From the NCBI RefSeq assembly GCF_903643065.1, contig NZ_CAHJWX010000134.1, forward strand, positions 1-6,099: 6,099 nucleotides of DNA. The letters run 5' to 3'. The position numbers and the translations under genes are program-made. The notes beneath the pieces were generated by a model. It saw only the letters and a program-made list of their open reading frames with translations, was not told the origin of the DNA and ran no database searches. The stretch is from Sphingomonas bacterium. GTDB taxonomy: Bacteria; Pseudomonadota; Alphaproteobacteria; Sphingomonadales; Sphingomonadaceae. Below, in pieces: positions 1-5,806 of this stretch (the first letter of the stretch is position 1; each line of letters begins with the position of its first letter).

Positions 1-457
1 CGGCGACCAGGATCAGGTCGCCGGCCGGCGCCGCCCGGATGCGGGCGAGCGCGGCGGCGAGCGAGCCGGCGCTGACCCGGCCCTTGGACTGGTCGATCCG
101 CCATTGCAGCCGCGCGATCGTCTTGAGCGGCACGATCGTCACGCCCGGCAACGTCAGCGGCTGCTCCACCATGCGCTCGATCGCGGCATAGCGGCGGTAG
201 GGGCGGAACAGGCGCCGGATCGGATCGTCGTAATAGGGAATGTCGTGATTGCCGACCTCCACCGTCACCGGCACGCCCAGCGACTGGAGCCACGCCGCCC
301 CCGCCTCGAACTCGCCCGGCAATGCGCGCATCGTCAGGTCGCCGGTCATGATCACCGCGTCGGGTCGCTCGTCCCGCACGACCTGCGCGAACCAGTCGAT
401 CGCGGCGGGGTCCTCCGCGCCGAAATGGACGTCGCTGACGTGAAAGAGCTTGGCCAT
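1..457 (-). CDS. Calcineurin-like metallophosphoesterase, N-terminal part (runs off left edge)
   Basis: The first 152 codons of a metallophosphoesterase, a binuclear-metal hydrolase of phosphomono- or phosphodiester bonds; the substrate cannot be told. The visible metal-binding motifs of the fold are D9-x-H11 (HVSDVHFG, residues 6-13), G39-D40 (TGDLT) and G69-N70-H71-D72 (GNHDIP). The later histidine motifs, expected nearer the C-terminus, lie outside the window. A segment rich in Arg and Tyr after GNHD (RRLFRPYRRY, about residues 80-89) matches what I recall of short cytosolic bacterial phosphoesterases of this family. No signal peptide is seen, so it is probably cytoplasmic. The ATG at 457 is chosen because the family pattern (K/R-L-F-H-x-S-D-x-H-F-G) begins right after it. 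No convincing Shine-Dalgarno sequence precedes it. It follows the catalase gene by 59 bases that are almost filled by a hairpin. A slight oddity is VEVGNHD where many relatives have a proline two residues before the Asn. The family call is firm; the specific function is unknown. Confidence 0.88.
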   Translation of the reverse strand, partial: MAKLFHVSDVHFGAEDPAAIDWFAQVVRDERPDAVIMTGDLTMRALPGEFEAGAAWLQSLGVPVTVEVGNHDIPYYDDPIRRLFRPYRRYAAIERMVEQPLTLPGVTIVPLKTIARLQWRIDQSKGRVSAGSLAAALARIRAAPAGDLILVA

Positions 458-468
458 GCGCGACGGAC

Positions 469-518
469 AAGGCGGATGCGCCACCCCGGGGTCAAGCCCG
501 GGGTGGCGCATCCGTCTT
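469..518 (-). terminator. Strong hairpin at the 3' end of the catalase gene, probable terminator or REP-like palindrome
   Basis: An 18-base perfect inverted repeat (473-490 paired with 497-514) surrounds a six-base loop (491-496). After one mismatch it extends by three more pairs to 469 and 518. The arm centre is CCACCCCGGG and the outer flanks are AA on one side and TT on the other. The hairpin touches the catalase stop codon (TAA, 519-517) and fills most of the gap before the phosphoesterase start. Its position and stability fit a transcription terminator for the catalase transcript, but on the minus strand only two T residues end the stem, so a classical U-tract is missing. Short GC-rich palindromes with a CTTGA-like loop between CCCGG and CCGGG arms are, from memory, common dispersed elements in alphaproteobacterial genomes, so it may also be a REP-like repeat. 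The structure is certain; its function is inferred. Confidence 0.65.
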
Positions 519-1608
519 AGGCCACCTCCGCCAGTGCCTTGGGCTCGTGCATCGGGCAGCCGTTGGTGCGGCCACGGTAGTCGGCCGAGTGCTGGTAGGT
601 ACCGCGGCGCGCGCGATTGATGTTGCCCAGCGGCTGGTGCGCGGCGAGCCCGTGCCAGATGTTGAAGGCCAGGCTGTCTTCCGTCTTGACGCTCTCCATC
701 GGCGCCCAGGCGAGTTGCGGCTCGACGGTCAGCGTGGCCACGGTCTGGAAGGGGCTGTCGGCTTCCTTCCACTCTACCGTCGCGTCCTCGACCGGCTGCT
801 TCTCCAGATCGCGGCACAGTTGCACGCGAAGCTCCCAGGTGCCGCCATGCTCGATCAGCTCCTCGTTCATCGTCTCGCGGATCGCGTCGGGGCGACCGGA
901 GGTCTGGACGTGCGAACCCGTCAGCTTGGTCAGCGTCGGAGAAACCGGGAACAGCGCGAACTTGGCGATGTGATCGCCATAGCGGAACGCGGTCTGGCTG
1001 TAGTAGATCTCGCCAAGCGGGTGGACCGGCGGGGCGCCGCCCATCTGCTCGATGTTCGGCGATGCCATCCCGATCGCCTTGAGCCCGGCCTCCACCGGCT
1101 GCAACACCGCCGACAGCGCCTTCTTGATGCCTTCCATCTTGTCGGTCGTCTTGGCGAGCATGGTCAGGTTGGCGAGGAACTTCTTGGTATCGGGGGCGCC
1201 GAAGACGGGGCCGTTGACCATGATGAAGTCCTGGGTCGCGTCGCCCTCCGAGCCCGGCAGCCGCTCGCCGGATACGCCGATCAGCTTGAGCGCGAAGCCA
1301 CGCGGCGAGTTGACGCTGTCGTCCAGGATGTCGCCCGGCTGGGTCGAGATCCGCGCGACCGCCTCATAGCTGCCGGCCCGGGCGAACAATCCCTGCGCCA
1401 GTTCGGGGGCAAGCCCGTCCTTCACCGTCAGCGTGCCGCGCGCGATGGCATGGCCCTTGGCGTGAACCGCGCGGACCGCGTGACCATAGTCCTTCGCGGT
1501 GGTGTGCTGGACGATGTCGAACTGCTCCTCCAGCTTGCCGATCGTCTCCCCTTCGTCGGGCTGCGGCTGTTCGACGCTGGGCGAGTATCGGACGGGGACG
1601 CTGGGCAT
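517..1608 (-). CDS. Short catalase-family heme protein (catalase-related peroxidase)
   Basis: A 363-residue protein of the catalase superfamily, expected to bind heme and break down hydrogen or organic peroxides. It is much shorter than ordinary monofunctional catalases (about 480 residues or more) and lacks their C-terminal regions. The core is recognisable: distal histidine H49 in VHAKG, R86-x-S-T, SPRGFALKL (101-109, like the catalase DPRGFAVK block), distal asparagine N132 in VNGPVF, and near the C-terminus R334-x-x-x-Y338, the spacing of the proximal heme tyrosine motif, just after the WHGLAAHQPLG block (318-328). No signal peptide or membrane segment is seen, so it is probably cytoplasmic. 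The ATG at 1608 is supported by a good Shine-Dalgarno site, GGAGAAA, about six bases upstream. It lies 55 bases after the DUF1501 gene, with a possible EcfG-type promoter between, and ends in a hairpin. By my alignment the usual distal serine is replaced by a hydrophobic residue (around L95), so true catalase activity may be weak and peroxidase or another activity possible. Confidence 0.92.
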   Translation of the reverse strand: MPSVPVRYSPSVEQPQPDEGETIGKLEEQFDIVQHTTAKDYGHAVRAVHAKGHAIARGTLTVKDGLAPELAQGLFARAGSYEAVARISTQPGDILDDSVNSPRGFALKLIGVSGERLPGSEGDATQDFIMVNGPVFGAPDTKKFLANLTMLAKTTDKMEGIKKALSAVLQPVEAGLKAIGMASPNIEQMGGAPPVHPLGEIYYSQTAFRYGDHIAKFALFPVSPTLTKLTGSHVQTSGRPDAIRETMNEELIEHGGTWELRVQLCRDLEKQPVEDATVEWKEADSPFQTVATLTVEPQLAWAPMESVKTEDSLAFNIWHGLAAHQPLGNINRARRGTYQHSADYRGRTNGCPMHEPKALAEVA

Positions 1609-1614
1609 CGGCTT

Positions 1615-1621
1615 TCTCCAA
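1615..1621 (-). promoter_or_regulatory. Ribosome binding site of the catalase gene
   Basis: The minus strand reads TTGGAGAAAGCCG directly before the ATG at 1608, placing a GGAG core at good distance from the start codon. It is the clearest Shine-Dalgarno sequence in the window. It confirms the chosen catalase start and suggests that this gene is translated independently of the upstream DUF1501 gene. Confidence 0.7.
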
Positions 1622-1636
1622 GAAGATCAGCCGGGT

Positions 1637-1662
1637 AACCCACATCACGTCCGACGCGTTCC
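1637..1662 (-). promoter_or_regulatory. Candidate EcfG (general stress sigma factor) promoter for the catalase gene
   Basis: On the minus strand GGAAC (1662-1658) is followed after 17 bases by GGTT (1640-1637). The alphaproteobacterial general-stress sigma factor EcfG (SigT in Caulobacter) recognises GGAAC, a 16-17 base spacer, then CGTT, so this site differs in one base of the -10 element. It begins immediately after the DUF1501 stop codon (1666-1664). It would start transcription roughly 20 bases before the ATG at 1608, leaving room for the GGAGAAA ribosome binding site. Stress control of a peroxide-removing enzyme is biologically sensible. A nine-base match in GC-rich DNA can arise by chance, so the position is the main support. 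Confidence 0.5.
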
Positions 1663-1663
1663 C

Positions 1664-3055
1664 TCACACGAAGCCGAGACTCCACGACGAGGGATTGTAA
1701 TTGCCCATGTTGGGCAGCACCGTCGTCATCTGGCCGGTCGAGACGCCGAACCAGCTTGCCAGCGTCGAGGCGTACTGGTCGACGGAGATGGTCGGCAGCA
1801 ATCGCCCCTGCCCCACATCGTCCGGCGTGCCGTTGCCGATCGCGGGCGGCGTGCCGTAGAGGCGCTGGCCCTTGACCGCGCCGCCCATGACGAAGTGCAT
1901 CGAGCCCCAGCCATGGTCGGAGCCGTCGTCGTTGGATTGCAGCGTGCGGCCGAAATCGCTGGCGGTGAAGGTGGTCACCTTGTCCGCGACGCCCAGCGCG
2001 GCGGTGGCGTCGTAAAAGGCCTTCATCGCGTCGCCGACCTTGCCCATCAGCCCCGGATGCTGGGCGACCAGATTGTCGTGCAGGTCGAAGCCGCCGAGCG
2101 ACACGAAGAAGACCTGCCGCTTGGCGCCGAGATCGTTCGACACGGAGATCAGCCGGGCGACGATCTTGAGCTGGTCGGCGAGCGAGTTGCCCGTCGGGAA
2201 GGCCGTGAACGGCGCCGCCGTCGCCGGGGCGTTCGCGAGCGCGGCGGTGACCTGCGTATAGGTGTCGAGCGCGCGCCTGGAGATGCGGGCATGCTCGCCC
2301 GCCATCAGATGCGCCGGCGCGGTGGTCATCAGCGAGCGCAGGCTGCTCATCGCGGTTGCCGACCCGAACAGCGAGGACGAGTTGGACAAAAGCGGGATCG
2401 GCCCGCCGGTGCCGATCGAATATTGCAGCGCCGCTTGGCCGGTCAGGTAGACCGCATTGCCGGACGCGTTGATGCAGGTGAGCGTCGCGGTGCCGTTGCC
2501 CGACTGGAACACGTCGCCGATCCGCCCGCCCCAGCCCGACGTCGCGCCTTCGGGATTGGACGCCTGAAAATAGCTCTGCTGATCGTTGTGGCTGAACAGC
2601 TTGGGCGGCAGCTTGACCGATTGCGCGGTGAATTGCGCCTTGGTGGTGGGCATCACCAGCGTGCCGACGTTGAGCACGGCGGCGAGCTTGCCTTGATCGA
2701 ACAGTGGCTTGATCGACGCCAGCCCCGGCGCCAGCGCATATTGGCGCCCGCCCAGCGAGTTGGCCGGCGTCAGCGCGGTGGCGTCGAGCGCGGACCGGGC
2801 GAGCGCGATGTTCTGCCGCGCTGCCGCATATTGCGCGTAGCTGGCGGTGTCATAGGGCGTCAGCGTGTTGGCATAGTCATTGCCGCCATAGAGGAAGACG
2901 CAGACCAGCGCCTTGTAATCGGTCGCGGTCGCCGCCGCCGCCTCGCCGATCGCGCCCAGGCTGGTGACGAACGGCGTCGCCGCGCCCGCGATCCCCAGGA
3001 CGCCCGCACGCTTCAGAAAGGCGCGGCGCGACTGATCGTGCTCGAAGCAGCTCAT
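1664..3055 (-). CDS. DUF1501 domain protein with twin-arginine signal
   Basis: A 463-residue protein of the DUF1501 family, regarded as related to the sulfatase/alkaline phosphatase fold; its reaction is not established. The N-terminus carries a twin-arginine (Tat) signal, SRRAFLKR (residues 9-16), then a hydrophobic Gly/Ala stretch and an Ala-rich likely cleavage region (about 39-42). It is therefore probably exported folded, perhaps with a cofactor or metal. Family blocks follow in order: LYGGNDY (55-61), SHNDQQ (155-160), SGWGGR (173-178), GGFDLH (321-326), SDFGRT (366-371), DHGWG (380-384) and MGGAVKG (390-396). Asp and His residues in these blocks could be metal ligands, which is an inference. 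The family more often has SEFGRT, so Asp367 for Glu is a mild variation. The start is the ATG at 3055, sharing one base with the DUF1800 stop (TGATG); a GTG three bases earlier (3058) is the alternative and would give 464 residues. No strong Shine-Dalgarno sequence is present apart from a GGTGA close upstream, which fits translational coupling. Confidence 0.93.
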   Translation of the reverse strand: MSCFEHDQSRRAFLKRAGVLGIAGAATPFVTSLGAIGEAAAATATDYKALVCVFLYGGNDYANTLTPYDTASYAQYAAARQNIALARSALDATALTPANSLGGRQYALAPGLASIKPLFDQGKLAAVLNVGTLVMPTTKAQFTAQSVKLPPKLFSHNDQQSYFQASNPEGATSGWGGRIGDVFQSGNGTATLTCINASGNAVYLTGQAALQYSIGTGGPIPLLSNSSSLFGSATAMSSLRSLMTTAPAHLMAGEHARISRRALDTYTQVTAALANAPATAAPFTAFPTGNSLADQLKIVARLISVSNDLGAKRQVFFVSLGGFDLHDNLVAQHPGLMGKVGDAMKAFYDATAALGVADKVTTFTASDFGRTLQSNDDGSDHGWGSMHFVMGGAVKGQRLYGTPPAIGNGTPDDVGQGRLLPTISVDQYASTLASWFGVSTGQMTTVLPNMGNYNPSSWSLGFV

Positions 3056-4752
3056 CACTTCACCGTCAGATAGTCGGGGGAGGACATGGTCAGCAGGATC
3101 GCAGCGTTGACGCGATATTGCGGACCGGTGGCGGTCGTGGCGCTGATCGAGTCCACCGCCGCCTTGATCGACGCGACGGTGGCGGCGGAAAGCTGGTTGG
3201 CGGCGAGGACGAGGTTGACCTGATCGACCAGTGCCTGGGTATCGGCGGCCTTGGCGAGGATCGCGGTATAGTCCGCCTTCACGTCGCCGGTGCCGTTGAC
3301 GATCAGCCCGTATAGGTAATTGACATAGGCGACGACGGTCTGCTCGTTGGTGATCTGAAACTCGGGCGCGACCAGTCCGGCGGCTGATAGCGACGTGTTG
3401 GGCGGCGTGTAGCCGGGGCGGAAGAAGTTGAACACGGTGCTGGAGCGGCCGGGCGACTGGCCGAGCCGGGTGGTGGTCGACGAAGTGTCGCCGATCGCCC
3501 AGGCGGCCGATGGCGAGGTGGCGCCGAACGCGCGCGCCCAGCCGGTCAGCCGCGTCACCGGCTCGCGCAGCTTGCCGGCGCTGGTGCTCGCCAGCACCGT
3601 ATCCGAACGCGCCTCCGTGTCGGTCAGGATCGCGCGGATCACCGCCTGCATGTCGCCGCGCACGCCCTTGCCATTGTCGGCGAAGGCTGCGGACACGCGG
3701 CCGACATAGCCGGCCGACGGATTGGAGGTAACGAGCCGCTGGATCAGCTGCCTGCTGACGAACGGCGCGATGTTCGGGTGCGCGAAGATCGTGTCGAGCG
3801 CGGTCTTGACCGCCGCCGTGCCGCCGCCCGCCGTCGACGTGCCGAGGAAGCTGGCGGTGCCCGTCTCGTTGGTCGAGGCGGTCATCACCAGCGGCAGCCG
3901 GTAACGCGCGGGCGTGGTCGAGTCAGACGAGGCGAGATTGAGGCCGGTGAAGACGCGCGCGATGCCCGAGACGTCGGCGGGCTTGTAGGTCTCCAGCGGC
4001 TGTCCGTCGGCCCCGCTCTTGACCGAGCCGTCAGCGTTGAGCTGGTACAGGCCCAGCGTGAACAGCTGCATCAGCTCGCGCGCATAGTTCTCGTCGGGCT
4101 GCGCGCCGGTGGTGGCGTTTGCTTTCTTGTTGCCGAGGAACGTCAGGAACGATCCCATCGCGGCGTTATAGGTGATCGCGTCGAGGATCTGCCGGTAGTT
4201 GCCGAACGCGTTGTCCCACAGCGAGTCGACATAGGCCGCCATCGCGAACTGCTTCCAGTTCAGGTTCACTCCCGAGATACCGACCACCAGCAGGTCGAGC
4301 AGCGCGATGCCGACCCGCTGGCGCAGCTGGTCCGGCTCGGCGATCAGCTGGCGCCACATCGCGGGATCAAAGCCGGTCTCGGCGTTGATGTTCGCGGCGA
4401 CGTTGTAGCCGTTGTTCTGCAACCAGTCCCAATGGCTGGTCGCGCGGGCCATCGCGAACTGGTCGGTCAGCCAGCCGTCGACGCCGCGCGTGATCACCGC
4501 CTGGATGTCCGCGTCGGTCGCGCCCATCGTCGCCTGCGCGAGGAAGCGGCTCGACTGGGTGGTGGTGAGTGGGGCGGCGACCACCACGACCGGCGCCGAG
4601 GCGGTGGTGGGCGCGGTCCCCGTCGTGGCGCCACCACCGCCGCATGCCGCGAGGACAAGGGCCAGCGCGGGGGCGGCCGTCGCGGCGTTCCAGCCGGCGC
4701 CCGTCTCGTCCGCGCCGACCGTCGCGGCCGGCTCCATGCCCGTATCCAACAT
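3055..4752 (-). CDS. DUF1800 domain protein, probable lipoprotein
   Basis: A 565-residue DUF1800 family protein of unknown biochemical role. The N-terminus has a hydrophobic stretch ending in the lipobox-like L34-A35-A36-C37, followed by Gly and then a Thr/Ala/Val-rich linker to about residue 65. This suggests lipid anchoring in the envelope; Gly at +2 would favour the outer membrane. The domain covers roughly 66-565 with typical blocks: SRFLAQATMG (68-77), LRQRVGIALL (143-152), PDENYARELMQLFTLGLY (219-236), IARVFTGL (264-271), HPNIAPFVSRQLIQRLVTSNP (325-345), RGDMQAVIRAIL (365-376), GKLREP (393-398), FNFFRPGYTP (441-450), APEFQI (462-467) and a final SSPDYLTVK. The ATG at 4752 is preferred (GGGG a few bases upstream). 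An open frame continues to 4962, but that stretch overlaps the upstream gene and does not look like protein. Unusually, the stretch before the hydrophobic core has no Lys or Arg and several Asp/Glu. It is coupled to DUF1501 downstream. Confidence 0.92.
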   Translation of the reverse strand: MLDTGMEPAATVGADETGAGWNAATAAPALALVLAACGGGGATTGTAPTTASAPVVVVAAPLTTTQSSRFLAQATMGATDADIQAVITRGVDGWLTDQFAMARATSHWDWLQNNGYNVAANINAETGFDPAMWRQLIAEPDQLRQRVGIALLDLLVVGISGVNLNWKQFAMAAYVDSLWDNAFGNYRQILDAITYNAAMGSFLTFLGNKKANATTGAQPDENYARELMQLFTLGLYQLNADGSVKSGADGQPLETYKPADVSGIARVFTGLNLASSDSTTPARYRLPLVMTASTNETGTASFLGTSTAGGGTAAVKTALDTIFAHPNIAPFVSRQLIQRLVTSNPSAGYVGRVSAAFADNGKGVRGDMQAVIRAILTDTEARSDTVLASTSAGKLREPVTRLTGWARAFGATSPSAAWAIGDTSSTTTRLGQSPGRSSTVFNFFRPGYTPPNTSLSAAGLVAPEFQITNEQTVVAYVNYLYGLIVNGTGDVKADYTAILAKAADTQALVDQVNLVLAANQLSAATVASIKAAVDSISATTATGPQYRVNAAILLTMSSPDYLTVK

Positions 4753-4797
4753 CGCTATCCCCACCCCCGCGTGCCTCGCATCCAGTCGCCAGCTAAC

Positions 4798-4825
4798 GGC
4801 TAGGTCATTGCAAAGACAGGTTAAG
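4798..4825 (-). promoter_or_regulatory. Weak candidate housekeeping promoter upstream of the DUF1800 gene
   Basis: The 79-base gap between the acetyltransferase stop (4832) and the DUF1800 start (4752) is the longest gene-free stretch in the window and is locally less GC-rich at its upstream end. On the minus strand CTTAAC (4825-4820) could be a -35 element, close to the alphaproteobacterial CTTGAC. CTAGCC (4803-4798), 16 bases on, could be a poor -10. A separate promoter for the DUF1800/DUF1501 pair is expected from the gap, but the -10 match is weak. No GGAAC element is present here, so I see no sign of general-stress control at this site. Confidence 0.25.
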
Positions 4826-4831
4826 CTTTTG

Positions 4832-5806
4832 TCATCCGTCGCGCGGAAAGCAGGACTCGTCTCGGATCGGTCCTTTGGCGGTGCGGCGGACGGTGGCGGT
4901 GGGGAGCGCGCCCCATTGATATTTATAGGATTCCTCGCCGCGCAGGAAGTGGAACTCCGCATCGCCGCTGGCGGCGGCGTGCTCGATCAGGGTGGCGAAG
5001 GCCATGGAGCCGAAGCTCTGGCCCGGGACGTCGGCGGCGGTGCCCAAGGCGTAGGAGTGGGTGCGGGAGCGGTCGGCGAGCGCGAACAGTACCGCGACGT
5101 TTCGGACGCGGAAGTTGGCGTAGGCGATGCGAAGAAGTCCGCGATCGGCCAGCTCGCGCGCGGCAAGGCGCAGGAATCCCTGCATCCGCGCGTCGCCGAG
5201 CACACCGGGTTCGCCCAGCGCCTGCCAGCGGGCGGCGTGGAGCGCGAACAGGTCGTCGAGCAGCGCCGGGACCTGCTCGGGCGTGGCGAGCCCTTCCTCA
5301 ACGCCGCCGGCGGCGACCGCGCGATGGCGGTCGTGGACCACCTTGCGCCGCTGCGACTTGCTCAGGCTCGGCAGCAGGGGGCCGTCCGGCAGCGTCAGCA
5401 CCGGACAGACCTCGCCCGGCGCGTCCGCCACCGTCCAGCCGGGCGGGGGCGGCCGCAGCAGCGGCGAACCGGGGCGAAGGTCGGGCAGCAGCACCTCGTC
5501 CCACCGATCGGCCGTCGCGCCGATCGCGTGCCATAGCCGCGCGGCTGCGTCGGGGACGGCGGGGTCGATCAGCGCGTCGCTGTAATCGGACTGGCCGGGG
5601 GGGGCCGGGATCAGCCGGCGCGTGTCGCCGTCGTGCCAGACCTGCGCGGGCAGCGCGGCGACAAGGCGGTCGCCGTCGCGGACCTCGATGTCGAGGCGTT
5701 CGGGGCCGCCGAACACCTGCCACCAGGGATCGATCCAGGCGGGCGACTGGAACGGCGTCGCGCGCGGGTCCGCCTCCCACAGCGCCCAATGCTCGGCCGG
5801 CGTCAC
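4832..5806 (-). CDS. GNAT-family acetyltransferase, CelD/FemAB-like
   Basis: A 324-residue protein of the GNAT fold class often annotated as CelD/BcsL-like or Acetyltransf_6, which has a double-GNAT layout related to FemAB. Such proteins are thought to transfer an acyl (or aminoacyl) group to cell-envelope or polysaccharide substrates; the substrate here is unknown. An N-terminal half (about 1-140) begins with the typical TPFQSPAWIDPWW (17-29). A basic segment SKSQRRKVVHDRHR (149-162) marks the start of the C-terminal acyltransferase half. The family's most telling motif is FHFLRGEESYKYQWG (285-299), equivalent to DFLRGxExYKxxWG. No signal peptide or transmembrane segment is visible. The GTG at 5806 overlaps the methyltransferase stop as GTGA and has no clear Shine-Dalgarno sequence, so translation is probably coupled. 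A run of eight G/C bases (5597-5604) lies within codons near residue 68, but the reading frame is coherent on both sides. Confidence 0.88.
   Translation of the reverse strand: MTPAEHWALWEADPRATPFQSPAWIDPWWQVFGGPERLDIEVRDGDRLVAALPAQVWHDGDTRRLIPAPPGQSDYSDALIDPAVPDAAARLWHAIGATADRWDEVLLPDLRPGSPLLRPPPPGWTVADAPGEVCPVLTLPDGPLLPSLSKSQRRKVVHDRHRAVAAGGVEEGLATPEQVPALLDDLFALHAARWQALGEPGVLGDARMQGFLRLAARELADRGLLRIAYANFRVRNVAVLFALADRSRTHSYALGTAADVPGQSFGSMAFATLIEHAAASGDAEFHFLRGEESYKYQWGALPTATVRRTAKGPIRDESCFPRDG

Noticed and set aside
547..1638. Plus-strand open frame of 363 codons opposite the catalase gene, the same length as the catalase
   Set aside because: The equal length is coincidental; composition is that of a shadow frame and no domain can be recognised.
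1499..3073. Long plus-strand open frame (524 codons) opposite the DUF1501 gene
   Set aside because: Its product is dominated by Arg, Gly, Ala and Val with no recognisable domain, the usual antisense shadow of a GC-rich gene; the minus strand encodes a clear DUF1501 protein.
4753..4962. N-terminal extension of DUF1800 to an ATG at 4962
   Set aside because: It would overlap the acetyltransferase by 131 bases, lacks family similarity, and pushes the hydrophobic lipobox segment about 100 residues into the protein.
3778..5536. Plus-strand open frames (3778-4803 and 4412-5536) opposite DUF1800 and the acetyltransferase
   Set aside because: Arg/Gly/Ala-rich shadow translations without motifs; they cross the intergenic gap between two well-supported minus-strand genes.
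5597..5604. Run of eight G bases as a possible phase-variation tract in the acetyltransferase
   Set aside because: The frame is intact and family-like on both sides, and a single short G run coding Pro-Pro is ordinary at this GC content; it is at most a spot for sequencing error.
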